DNA from: Volutella citrinella
Taxonomy: Eukaryota; Ascomycota; Sordariomycetes; Hypocreales; Nectriaceae
Assembly (NCBI GenBank): GCA_034401135.1
Contig: JAWZSP010000006.1
Coordinates: 3,162,001 to 3,226,000, forward strand
DNA length: 64,000 nt
Direction of reading: 5' to 3'
This document shows, piece after piece, positions 52,844 to 64,000 of this stretch. The position numbers and the translations under genes are program-made. The stretch's first letter is position 1. Each line of letters starts with the position of its first letter. Below the pieces are notes generated by a model. It saw only the letters and a program-made list of their open reading frames with translations, ran no database searches and was not told the origin of the DNA.

Positions 52844-55800
52844 GGCGAGAGGTGTAACAAGCAAGGACTCTGCTGGGGTCTTCAGGTATGTAATGACACA
52901 AGGGCACACGGTGAAGATGAGATCTGCGCCTCAAATTCTGTGATTGGTGTATATTGGTTCTTATGAGACTGGAGGTTGAATCGCGGGCAGAATTTTTGAG
53001 AGTTCTAGCGGGGGCGTCATGGACAAAAAGTGGGTCGCTGGCAGAACTCCAAATGGAGATATGCGCAGTACCAATTGTACCTAAGGCACTGAATCAAAAT
53101 GCGCTGAGACCTTAGTAGCTCGTCGTGAACAGTAGCGGTCGACTGTACTTCAATGATGCCGCAATCGACCCTTCTTCGGGAAATCTGCATCGTACCGCAC
53201 CGTGTTCTGGCATTTCGGAACCAGGCTCTTTTGCTACACATTTGCCTCAGCCTGCTGCGCGATCTAGCTAGCAGTGATTATTAGTGGGCTCGGCTTCATC
53301 CATGTACTACCGACCTGGGTCGTATCATGCATGTGGCACATTGGTTTTCTCTTTCTTGGGACTGATGCATGCTACTTTTATGGGAGGTGATGCCAATCAA
53401 GCTAACAATCCAAGCCCGCATGCTGGGCACATGACGACCCCGGCGAGTTGGCTCTCGTTACTCTGCCTTAGCTTGAACAACCAAAAAAAGAGTCGGGGGG
53501 TCAAGCGGGTGGTCGCTATCCGTTGAAATATTACTGGTATAGGGCGGAGCGGTGAACTTGATCATGGTTCTACTGGAGAGGAGACGTGATGGCGCTCGCC
53601 AGGGATCTTCCACGATGCCGAGGAAGCTGTTCAGAACTTTGGGTATCGCCTCGAGATGCATGCAAGGGTGCTGCCAGTTCATATGGGCCATCCACGTTGT
53701 CAATATAGGGCGCCCAAGGATTTGGGATTTGCGCTGGTGACCACCTGAACTCGCCACAAATTAAGGCACGCAGGGTGAGTAAGAAGCCGGAACAATTATT
53801 ACCTGTTGCAGCTTCAGGCATATCAGGGCCATATGGCCCACGAGCAAAATCTGCCGGCCCAACCCAACGCATCCCGGATGAAGAGTCAAATCATCGAAGC
53901 GAGGAGGGACTTTGTCCATAGGCCAACGAACGCCCTTCCCACCAGGACCAAAAGGGCCATGATCAATCTTCAAGCCAATGATTCTCACCAAATACTCTAA
54001 GCCTTGCCTTGGAGGATGCGTGTGAGGTTAGGAAAAGGAGCACCTAGGGCTAACCGGATCAAGAAATGCCCAACTTGCGTGCCCCCCAGCGCGTTTGAGG
54101 ACAACAGGGGGGTATGAGGAGTTGGCCCAATCAACTCCAGGATCGAGCATGGCCTTGAAACATGGTCACACAGTCGGGCCAATCAAGGGGTCCATGGCGG
54201 CAAATCCCCAAACGACGGTGCTGGAGTGGGTGGCTTGGGTGGTAACAACGCATCGGGGGTGGTGCAGAGTATTCCCAGATGAATAGGTTGTAGGGTTGTG
54301 CAAGGTTTGGAACCTGAGACGCCGTCTCAGGTGACAAGAAGATCTTCGTCCCGACTTCATCGCGTGGGGGGGAGGCGAGATGGATTCGGAGACCCCAGTA
54401 TCATAATGGTACGGATTGTCACGTCACATGCGTCTCGGGAGGTGGAGCGGGTGAGGTTGCGTACCGTCCAGACTGGCATTTCCCGTCTCGTCAGGGAAGG
54501 CGGTACACATCCAGCGGCACACTTGCGACTTATTATCCCGGGTAATATGGCGGTGCCAGATACCCGACACATGCCTCATTCTGGGACGACGAAGGCATGG
54601 AACCAGGCCGACTACCAGCACCTGGGGCAATTGCGAGTCTCACGCGATGAAGCTGCTTCTTGTCCATGTGTGCTGGTCCAGCCCTTTACGCCCTTGGTCG
54701 CGGATGGCATGTCTCGGATGATATATCTGAAGATGTCTCTACACTGGTTGACCCAGGGCTATTGAGATATTATTGATGGCTGCCGTGCACAGGCAGGATT
54801 GCCCACCGCTAGGTGCCTCGGGGCGACACCGCGAACATGGCCGAGCAGGCTTCTGGGGTCAGTCGATGGCAACTTGGCAAGACCCTTCCGAGGCAGGGGG
54901 TTCCGGCAGGGTTCAGTGGGCTTAGGAAGCGGACCGGGGCACCATCATGGCGGATGGCATGAGACATGCTGCAGTAAGAACTAGGAAGCGCACGCTGATG
55001 ACCATCAGCAGGTGCAGTAGACCATGATGATTATAGGAAGGTATACTAGTACCTGACAAAGTGGCCGGGCTGAGGCTCCTGTCTGCGATTTTATGCTTGC
55101 ATGTGGCGTTGTGAAGGCGACATTTCTCGATTCTTGAGGTTTGACGAAGCCTGCAAATGTTCCATCGAGGTTCGACAGGATTTTGGCACCAGGCGCGGCG
55201 CGCTATAACTTGGCGGATGAGACAGGGTCAGCGTCATGCAGGGGAGGGGTGTGTGTGGGCGGGTGGCGGATGCGACAGACGCTCCTCCTCCCAGTCCAGC
55301 GGTAGCTTCAGAGGGTCCAGAGGGTCCGGTCGTAATGGCACGCCGGGTACCGGATCAATCTCCAGGCGGGATACCGACGTACAAACATTTGACACTTTTG
55401 AGAGACAATAATAATACCTTACAGAATAACACTCGGCTCCAGGTTCTAGGCTTTGGCAGTCGCAGATGCGCGGAACGAGTAGCGCCGTGAGACAGTCAGT
55501 GATCGAAGGAAGGAGAGACCGAAACTTCGGTTGGTGGTGGTGATTTGCACGCTTCTCCCCCGCGCCAGCAACATTGCCTGACGACCAACGACAACTGCAA
55601 CGCTGCCGGTCCTGGCCGAACGAGGGTCTTCAGCAAAAGGCTTCTGCGAGAGCGGGCTAATGCACCGCGGGGACAGAACTGACCGACACTGCCAATATTG
55701 CAGGAATTACGTTGCCGTTCACAGCACCGTATCATGCTACTACCCAACGGGGCAATCGATGTGCGACCAAGACTCGTGGAACGGGCCAAGGGACGTTTGG

Positions 55801-58800
55801 GGAGGGGCGTGTGAGAAGCACTGGGCTTGTTTCGGGCTGGTGGGAGTAGTGCGGGCTGGGAAAGCCGGGGCTAGTAGCGGTCTTGCCGGAAGGTGGTCGC
55901 CGACGGCGTCCTAGTTTGAGCGTTGAAGCAACGGCGGTGGAAAGGCATCAAAGCCCGGGCAGCAATGCGAGCAGACACACATCGGGCCCCATACTCCGTG
56001 TGAGGTGGTTATTACGGCAACGGCATTGTGGGGGACTGCATTGATCATGCTCCGTCGTCTGAAATGGTGCCGTTGCTGTCTCGAACGGCATGCCATGTGG
56101 CCTCACCAGGCCCGTCCCGATGTTGAGGTTTCAACCGTTTCATACAGCCGGGCATTGCCAATAATTCGCAGAGGACCCTGCCAGGTCTCGACGCGCAGTG
56201 TGCTAATTAGTGCTGGGATTCTGCTGATGCCATAGTCAATCCCCTCTGCAGTAGTTCGCTACTAGTTCGTCGATGATCCGTTTTATCGATGGGCATGAAA
56301 TGAGCAGTCGCTAACCTGCAGCAGCGTGGTTTCGTCTGATCAAGTACGGCAGCTAGGCTGGAGCCACAGGGGCTCAGGGTACTTCTCCGCACGCCTCTCA
56401 CTACTCACGAGCTGAGTGCGAAAAAGAAAACCCCGCTGGCCCAAGATGAGAAGAAGAAATCAGAAGGAAAAAAAACCACCGTGATAAACTGAGGACCCAT
56501 CAGCCGTATGCACCAGAGGCGTAATCGTGCAATATCATGTGTGCGCGTGCTGGCGATTCGCTTGACGATTCGACCACGCGGCAAGCCGGAGTTTGCGAAG
56601 AATAGTCCCCGTATTTCGCCAGGACGATGCACCCAATCTGCCCCATCGATCTACGCAATCAGGCTTTCCTTTTTCCTTTAGCCGGCCCCTCCTTGCCCTT
56701 CTATATCCCAGTGTTACGGATACATACCACGCTCTCTCTTGGGATCCCAAACGGCAACGCGGCCATGGCTCCGTCAGACGGGATGCCAACAACACACGTA
56801 TGCAGCCACGCACTGTAATACACTGATGATGCAGCGAAAAAGGGATGGTGGCCTCAGCATTCGGCTCCTAGCTTGTCAGCCCCACCCTCTCCCAACACCG
56901 TATCGAGTAAGGACCTTACGTGTGGGTAGGTATCTGCTTGGGAGTGGAGGGTGCCGAGTTGACAGTTTGGAACCACCCACAATGTTACTGTCCCCAGCAC
57001 GTATCAATAATCTAGTACCAACTGCACCTCGGCATCGTGGGCTTCAAACGCACGCATCGGGGTTCAAAGTTCCGGTGAACGAAAGACAAGTTGCCAGAGG
57101 ACCCCACTAATGAGTAGGGCAAAAGATCATGTACTGCCTTATGTAGCTTCGTCGGCAGCTCTCAAGCCCGCGCCTCAGTTCACCACAGACAATCATCATG
57201 CCCTCTGACATGTTTGCACTAATTAATTACAGCATGTTTCTGCACGAATAAAGCCCATGGACGGCGGCGGCGGGCACCGCACCAACGGTTCTGCGAATGG
57301 CACCCCACGGCATGGCATTGGATGGCATGGCGGTGTTTGGTCCTGCCAATGAAGGAGGCGGGCCACCATGTTGGAGCATTAGCCACCAATGGCAGGCGGC
57401 CCGGGCTTGCGGCTGGGGCCTGCTAGCATCAATGTCAAACCGCCAGCGACGGTGAGAAGATGCCCCATGGACGAGCCGGACGATGACGACTGGCCTATGG
57501 TTGGCCCGGGTCGCGTGCATCCAGCAGTGCTGTAGGCTTCAGGTGAGAAGCAGAAAAGGGGGGGGTGGGGTGGTGATGCTGCTGCCGCAAGGCCCTCTCA
57601 GGCTCTCTGGATGCTGGATGCTGGCTGCCCCGGGCCCCTGCCCCTGGCTGAGAAGCGGTTCCCCTGTGCTTGGGTTCTCTCTCTGTGGTGGGTGGTGTCG
57701 GGCTTGGGAGGGGCGCTCGTATCTGGTTGTTGCCTCTGCGTTCCTCGTGTTGGGGCGCTGGGCAGGTGCAGCGTGCAGTGGCACCTGCTGCTAAAACGCG
57801 CTGTAGAGTCGTCATGGCTGGCTCCCGTCTGTCTGCTTGGGAAGGCCAGGGATCAATAAGCGCACGCCCCCTAACGCCTCCTCCCCCCCCTTGAAGCGTC
57901 CATCCCAGAATCCGTACCCACGGGCCCCCTGGGACTCCTTGGGCTGGGATCCATTGCTTCAAGACACGAACCGGGCGCCATGACTGTGTCACTTTTCCCC
58001 GTGTCCCCTTTCATAAAATACAACTCGGTAGTAGCTCTGCAGTCGGGATTCGGGACACAGCTGGGCATGAAATAAAACATCGCCAGGTACCGGCCCCTCC
58101 ACGCACGCGCCGATACTCCTCCTTCTCTCTCCCGAGCTCTCTCTCGTTTCCCTCGCCCTCCAGCCTGGTCACCATCGCACCGCATCGCATCACAATACTA
58201 CCGGTGCCTGCCTGCTTGCTTTGCTGACCTCCTCCCCACCCCCCGATTTGCGATTTCAGCACAAATAGCCGCTGCCGCCGTCGTCGCCGCCGTCACCGTC
58301 ACCGTCATCACCGCCAACGCCTCGTCACATCTGCTGTCGGTTGCTGGAATCCCTTCATTCGCTGATACGCCCCCGGACGACCCACGGGCTTGCATCCTCT
58401 GCTGTTTGGCCGGCGCTTGTGGCCCTGTCTGTCCTGCTGTGCTCGGCTCCTGCCTGCATTCAAAACCTCTCCAGCTGCGAGCGACCCTGGTCCGCCTCGC
58501 CCATTTCGAGCCACTGGTGCTCTGTCCATAAATTATTTTGCTGGCAACCCTCGACGTTCCTACCCGCGCGCGCCCGACGAGACTACTACCTCGCCTTTCC
58601 CACACACCACGCACGCTTGTCGCAGGTTGGCTTAGGTTGGCTGCTTTGGCCCACACACGGACCTGGTAGGCTAGTACACGTCCCGCGCGCACCCTGCTCC
58701 GCCTTCACGACTGAATAATCCTCGACTCGGATTGCCAGTCGCCCAACCCAACAACCAAACCTGGGCAGATTGCAAGGCATCAAACCCCCTCCTCGTCCCT

Positions 58801-59285
58801 GCAGCGAGGGGCTTGTTCCTCCCTTCGCCTCTTTTTTCTCTCCGGATTGTTTGCATTCTCTCGTGTGAATAATCCTGCTCCAAATTCGCCCGCAGCTCAC
58901 TCAGTTCAAGCACCACTAGCCTCGCTTGCTCATTGCTCAGCCCAGCCCCCAAATCCTCAGCTGAGCCCATTCAGCTCCACTTCAGCCGGACGACTCAGAA
59001 CCCGGCGACAGACCAAACGAGCCAAGCCATCGTACAACAAACGTCGATTCGCCGCTTGTTGTGTGCTCCCGTCGAGCAGCCGCACAACTTACTCGCCACA
59101 GTCGAAACGGTCGACAGGCGTCAGAAACATAACGAGGCACACATAGCCTTCATTCCTGTCCTCGCCCACCAAGTCGGCGGGAGAAGCCAAACCCGGACGG
59201 GAACGACCCAGGGACCCAGGGACCCAGAAAAACCCCGTCCTCCATTTCACCCTCCGACACGTACCTTGAGGAGCGTCATTTCAGT
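52844..59285. other. 6.4 kb gene-poor block between RPC19 and the 59286 gene
   Basis: This is the largest gap in the window. It starts with the RPC19 promoter and ends with about 1 kb of CT- and CA-rich sequence that looks like promoter and leader of the 59286 gene. No frame between them shows a domain. The 53500-54800 part has several consecutive protein-like fragments on the minus strand in different frames (listed separately). I saw no repeat family, RNA gene or terminal repeats. Confidence 0.45.
53500..54800 (-). pseudogene. Possible decayed or multi-intron coding region, unidentified
   Basis: On the minus strand, fragments such as LALGAPFPNLTRILQGKA, IDHGPFGPGGKGVRWPMDKV and ADFARGPYGPDMPEAATG follow one another in shifting frames, broken by stops. 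They read more like protein than the surrounding DNA, but I recognise no family and could not join them with convincing introns. Either an old degraded gene, an unusual intron-rich gene, or chance. Confidence is low. Confidence 0.2.
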
Positions 59286-60655
59286 ATGAGTGCTGCAATT
59301 GCAATGGTGCCCTCCCCCGCTCCTCACGAGAGGCCCTCCCTCTCCGAATTGCCTGCATCGTCCACAAACGCGACCATGGCCTCATCGCCTTCAGCCAGCC
59401 GTTCTGCGCCCTCTATGGATGCGCCAGTGCACACAGCGACCAAGAGCGGTAGCCCCAAGTCCACCGCGACGACTGCGGCCAAATCTTCCCCCCCCAGCGC
59501 GTGAGTCTCCCCAACCCGTGATGTGATGGAACCCCGGCACCGCAAGTAACTCTGCTGACGCGTTGCATTCGCAGATCTCGAAATGGTGGCGCCCCCAAAA
59601 TCATCGTCAAGAAGGAGCCCGCCTCACCCGGCATGCCGAATTCACGACCCAGACCCCGACGACTTGACCTTTCCAAGAACACCAACACCAAGTCAACCCA
59701 CCCCGCCACCGCGCGACCCATGACGGCCCGTGAAGGACTCGGGATCCAGGAAGTTGGCATTGCCTGCCTTTCTCCCGGTTTCGTGACCCAGGATCCAGTC
59801 ATGAAGGAGCAGCTGCAGCGAAGTATGTCGGTTCGGGAACAGCAGCGACACATCATCGAGGCGCGCCTCCACCAGCAGTCGGCCAAGGGCGACGGCCCCG
59901 TGGATAGGGATGGCGTCTCTCAGTTTGCCGCCAAGACGCCCGGCATGTCGCGCAGGAACAAGGCTCCTCCTGGGTTGTCCATCGTGGCTCCTTCGCATGA
60001 ACAGTTCGCCAACGAGCGAGTTATTCAGTCCGCGCCCCTCGGCCATAGCTTCACCGGCCGAGTCAACCCTGCTCCCATGACACGTCACATCACAAACCAG
60101 CCGTCTAACCTGTCAAGTACCTCTCACATCCACCACGTCCCTGCCCACCAGACTGCCAACCGACTGCCGCCCATCAGCGACGTCTTCGGCCAGGGCCTAT
60201 CCGGCCACCCAGAGAATGCTCCCCAGTCCCTATATCCTAATGCCGGAAGCGCTCGAGGCCCTCTCACGTCGCCTGGTCTGCCGCCTCCACCCCCGCCGCA
60301 GGTACCAACTCCCGGGCGCCCTCGAGACTATCGATCCGCCGAGGAGGCGCAACAAGAGCTGGCAGGTGGCCGACCGGAGCTGTTGCCCAAGCTCGTTCAC
60401 TACGGTGGTCATCAGCCCCCCACACCGCCTTCTCCCGCCCCTGGCAGTCGACCTACCGCAGATGCCTCCCGGAGCGCCAGCAAGCGAAGGAGCCGTGCCG
60501 AGTATGAGGACGGCAGCCCACCCCTGGGACACGGCCCCGCACCAACCCGACGTGGGCCCTTTGGTGCTGGACGCGACAGCCCCGAAACCCAACGCCAGAA
60601 GAAGGAGGAATTTATGCGGCTTTGCGATCGGGCATGGGACTTGTTCCACTCGTAA
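59286..60655 (+). CDS. Conserved-looking disordered fungal protein with RAWDLFHS C-terminus
   Basis: Two exons (59286-59500, 59575-60655; 74-nt intron) encode 431 residues. I do not recognise the function. The first 70 residues are Ser/Ala/Pro-rich. After the intron come a basic IIVKKEPASPG stretch and REGLGIQEVGIACLSPGFVT. A helical MKEQLQRSMSVREQQRHIIEARLHQQ and APPGLSIVAPSHEQFANERV follow. A long Pro-rich region contains LPPPPPPQVP and PKLVHYGGHQPPTPPSP. The end, RQKKEEFMRLCDRAWDLFHS, is a compact amphipathic helix unlike the disordered body. SP/TP sites are abundant, suggesting proline-directed phosphorylation. A regulatory or adaptor protein is plausible, inference only. The leader upstream appears very long (around 1 kb of CT/CA-rich DNA). 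Confidence 0.82.
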
Positions 60656-62412
60656 TCTGCTTTTTGCGAACATGCTTGTCATCACTCTGGTGCGAGGCGG
60701 CCTCGGCCTCGGCCCATATCAGACTACAGTCGAAACGGCTGTTCAGCTTTTGTGTGTTTGATGCTCCGGATAATTGGCACAGAGCGGATGCACTTTCGAA
60801 AGGGGGGGAGGGTCTAAACTCAGCGGGATATAATGTCTTTGTTTGTATCAACGACGCCACGACTCTTTTGCGTCGACGCTTTCTTGGGAGATTTCGGGTT
60901 TTGAGGTCGTATATAATACGCCTGAACTGGTCTCCTCTCCGCCTCAGGACAGGCCAGCTTCAGTTGCCACAGGCGGGCATGCTGAGCTTTCACCTCTTTA
61001 CTTTTTTTTTTCTTTTCGACATACACCTTTATTTGCTGCGCTTGTCACATTTCTTTCCATGGTGCCGTCCCACCGGTGGCCCATGTGTACCTAGGGAGAA
61101 GCACTACGGATTGAACTTTTCTATCATTGTCTTTACTGGGTTGGGCGGAACAAGGGGCTCCGGGGGATGGTCTTGAGGATAACGGGCATGGGTCTACTGG
61201 CTGGTTGGAATTTTAAGATGGCTGGATATCTAATGTTTGGCCGAGTTGATGCTGGGAACAATGAAGGCGATGCTTTTTGCCTTGCCACTGGGATTTCACG
61301 AGATTAGTATAGGAAAAACTCGTATGGGGAACCACGCATCTATACTTGCGTACTCTGCTCTTAATCGCTTCGTTGCCGAGTCTCTCTGGTCGATCCATTG
61401 CCTCCCCACATGTTGTGCTGTTCCTAGATCCGATTTTCAATCTGTTGGTGCCGATACACCGACAAGTGCTCAACGAGATGGACAAACACGCATCATCACA
61501 ACAACGGACCACTGCGGCGTCTGCGTGGCCTCTGTGGAATTAAATGCTCTTGGAAATTCTGGTCTTGAATAATGCTGGGATTCTTCGGGTGCGATGTCAC
61601 TGGCCGAAGAGTCATATTTCTACAAGTCTACTTTGATGCTCTGCAGATGTGTTCGACGGAGAACTCGGCCCCCACTTCCCTTGCGCCAGATAAAACAAAG
61701 AAAGTGAATTCGAGGCTTCAAAAACCGTCATGCATCTACCAGTGGATCTTTAAATCGACCCCAGGCCCTAGGACCCCGGACAGGTAAGGAGCCTCAATGG
61801 CAACATCTCCCAGTCTCGACTCCGCAGCCCAACAGGATTCCTCCATTTGTACTTTGGGGCGCTTGTCAGGCGATTCCTTTCCAACCCCCCTTTTCCATTA
61901 TGCAACCATTCCGAGGCAGCCTGTCCGTATGTCCGTCTGTCAGGCTCGATGTCAGAACAAGTGAGCTGTATCAGATCAGGCATCGGTGACACCGGCAGCA
62001 GCCTGCCTCCCCATTTTGTCCCACTGACGCCCTCGCCAGTTGAGTTATGCCACCGGAACCCGTAAACTCGCCCGAGGGAATCTTGATTTGCACCAGTAAA
62101 AGATGCAACACGCTAAACCGCCACAGTGGTGTATGTAAAAAAATGCGCCAAACTCCAATGCTGGATACTAGATAAGACAACAAAAGGGACTCTGCAGACA
62201 GTAGTTCATCGAGTCATAAACGTGACGAGGGGCAACGCGATGCTGTGCGGGGCATTTCGCACAAAGGGTTTTCCTCTGCCTCTCAGGGGTGCGAACTCTT
62301 GACCACTGTCAGAGTTGACCCGAGACCGAGACTGTTGCACGACGCTCCCAGGCCTTTGGTGCCGTGCCGTTGAGTTCAAAGTTCTTGAACTCGAACTCAG
62401 ACACGCCGGCAC
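60656..62412. other. Convergent 1.75 kb gap before the HAL-type kinase
   Basis: This convergent region holds the 3' ends of the 59286 gene and the kinase gene. It has a T9 run near 61000 and frames up to 184 codons without domain features. A tRNA-like inverted structure near 61985-62055 was examined and rejected. Confidence 0.5.
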
Positions 62413-63978
62413 TTAAAGGCCCTCTTCGCCAGCTTTACACAGCTTGATTTCGCGAACCCACTCGGACTTGAGAACTTGGGCGGCTGTCAGTCGACGGGTC
62501 GGATGAGGGTCAAGGACTGAATAGATAACATTGCGACAACGTGCCTAGGCGCGCAGTTAGCATCACCGCCGCCCTGCATTCATAATGAACCCGCTTACCC
62601 TTTGCAATGATTCAATAGGACCATAGCCCTCTTCATCACGACGGCCCTCGAGGTATCGGGCATAAAATTCATCCTCGTCCTTCTTTGCCAACCGCCAGAG
62701 ATGACGGCCTGTACGCATAGCCATGTAGATGACACCACATGCCCACACGTCAACCGCCCTCGCATCGAATTCCCTGTCGGTGTACTCCTCGGGGGCAATG
62801 TATGGCGCAGAGCCGCAGAGGCCAGAGACCATGTGTGCATCCGTCTCCCAAGCCATCCGAAAGCATTCTCCGTTACCAAAATCCGTTATCTTTAGACCGC
62901 CATGTGTGGTGAGGAGGAGGTTCTCCGGCTTGAGATCACGATGGGCCACGCCCATCTCGTGCAAGTACTCGACGCCCCGCATCATTTGCTTGAAGAAGCA
63001 ATCGGCCTCTTGGGTTTCAAGCTTGCCACTCGAGAGCACGAGGCTATATAAGTCGCCACCGGCACAAAACTCCATTACCTCGCAGTAATCACCCTTGGCA
63101 TCCTTGAGCAGGTCAAGAGTGTGGATGACATTTGGATGGCGGAGCGATGATGAAATGCAGAACTCTGCTGTCAAGCGCTTGCTATACTTCTTTTCCGTCT
63201 CCTCCGGTCGACGACGGAATTCCTTGACAGCAAAGAGCTTTTCCCCGCTACCCCCAACCTTCTTGTGCGAGATTCGGACGATTCCAAACGCGCCGCGGCC
63301 AACAACCTCCTGGCACTTGCCGTACTTTTCAACTAGAGTGGACGTGGCGTTGGGACCGCCCTTTTTGTCGCCGGCTTCTTCCTTCTCCTGTCTGAGTGAA
63401 TCGACCCAGTTGGAGACAAGGGAGAGATCATGGTCGGGTGCTTCTTGTTGTTTCTTGCCCAGAATCGACCTGAACATGTCAGAAAGCTTCTCTTGCCGAC
63501 GACTGGATCTTAGATGGTGCTCATGACCACCCTGCACATCAGAAAGTGTGGTGAATCGCTGAGAAGGCTCCTTCGCGGCGGAGGTCTTGCTTGGCTTGGT
63601 TACCGTAGTGGCTGCCTCGGTCGGCCTCGTCGAAGTCTTTTCCGGCCCCTTATCGGAATTAGATGGTCTTGGGGCAGCGGGAGTAGATGTGCCATTGGTA
63701 GAGGAAGCCCTCGAGCGATTGGGTAGGTCAGCTCCGGGAGTTGGCGAAGGAGTGTGGCGCGTGTCCTTGGAGGAAAACATGCGGGTAAGGCGGTCTTTGA
63801 CAGAGGCCCTGTCGGCGGGCTTCAAGTGCGCATCGGGAACGGGACTGCCGTTCACGGCGGCGCCATTTTGCGGTTTCAAGGCTGGCGACTTCTTGGGCGC
63901 ATCCTGAGACTTGATTGAAGAAGGTTTCGAGCTCGACGCGGAGGGGGGTTTTGATGCTGAGCTAGGCGTTCCTGGCAT
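62413..63978 (-). CDS. Serine/threonine kinase, HAL4/SAT4 (Oca2) type
   Basis: Two exons (63978-62599, 62544-62413) encode 503 residues. Residues 1-215 are Ser/Pro/Thr/Lys-rich and disordered, as in the fungal HAL/NPR kinase group. The kinase domain (about 219-490) has GRGAFG (227-232), catalytic-site Lys252 in FAVKEF, HRD (346-348) with DLKPEN, DFG (366-368) and APEE (395-398). NGECFRMAWETDAHMVSGLC in the activation loop is characteristic of Sat4/Hal4, Hal5 and Oca2. The last exon completes subdomain XI (LDPHPTRRLTAAQVL) and a short basic-acidic tail. In yeast, Hal4 and Hal5 stabilise the Trk potassium transporters at the plasma membrane and confer salt tolerance. The ATG lies 22 nt from the window edge, and the promoter is outside. 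Confidence 0.92.
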
Positions 63979-64000
63979 TTTCGCAAGGGGGTTATTCAGG

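Noticed and set aside
58000..59285. Possible extra upstream coding exons for the 59286 gene.
   Set aside because: Frames are short, Ser/Pro/Leu-rich from CT/CA composition, and no splice path gives a recognisable N-terminus; treated as leader.
61985..62056. tRNA-like sequence on the minus strand: a 7-bp acceptor-like pairing (GGTGGCA with TGTCACC), a box-A-like TAACTCAACTGG and a D-arm-like pairing.
   Set aside because: There is no box B (GGTTCRANNCC-like), no anticodon stem, and the T-arm position holds a stem with a four-base loop. Total length is about 70 nt. Probably chance, at most a relic.

Overview
The window is nuclear DNA of a filamentous ascomycete. Genes are short and mostly spliced, with 50-170 nt introns that have GTRNGT-type donors, CTAAC/CTGAC branch points close to the acceptor, and CT-rich leaders. 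Protein families and residue choices point to Pezizomycotina, most likely Sordariomycetes (perhaps Hypocreales). The order-level guess is an inference from general familiarity, not a comparison. No transposon ORF, CRISPR, rRNA or convincing tRNA was found.

Twenty-one protein genes can be modelled. Left to right: an orphan protein with a Met-Gly repeat tail (4231-5304, +); the Golgi GTPase ARL1 (-) divergent from ribosomal protein eL39 (+); SKP1 (-); the GPI mannosyltransferase SMP3 (+) convergent with ribosomal protein uL1/L10a (-); a THADA/Trm732-type tRNA-methylation cofactor (+), divergent from L10a; a DUF3074/START-like coiled-coil protein (-); a BAR-PH-GRAM-VASt sterol-transfer protein of the SIP3/YSP1 (LAM) type (-); release factor eRF1 (-) divergent from a DUF1770-type protein (+); a WHIM/RSF1-like chromatin protein (-) divergent from ribosomal protein uL2 (+); adenosine kinase (+); an EST1/SMG-type protein (-); a ZNF511-like C2H2 protein (+); splicing factor BUD31 (-); fumarase (-) divergent from complex I subunit NDUFA6 (+); RNA polymerase I/III subunit AC19 (-); a disordered protein with a conserved-looking C-terminus (+); and a HAL4/SAT4-type kinase (-), whose start lies 22 nt inside the right edge.

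The set is dominated by translation and gene-expression functions (eL39, uL1, uL2, eRF1, Trm732-like, AC19, BUD31, EST1/SMG-like), with a mitochondrial energy pair (fumarase and NDUFA6) sharing one divergent promoter. Several of these promoters carry CACGTG (Cbf1/bHLH-type) elements. An identical 16-mer around CACGTGAC lies upstream of both L10a and NDUFA6, which suggests co-regulation of cytosolic translation and respiration genes.

Long gaps (1-4230, 5305-8364, 12151-15825, 52844-59285, 60656-62412) hold simple repeats, palindromes, leaders and UTRs but no convincing genes. One stretch near 53500-54800 (- strand) has fragmentary protein-like reading frames and may be a decayed gene. I did not find a clear novel multi-gene system. 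The best leads are gene-structure oddities: a GC-AG terminal intron in eRF1, an in-frame targeting-like extension of adenosine kinase, and a 60-nt in-frame hairpin segment in the THADA gene. The other lead is the shared promoter element.
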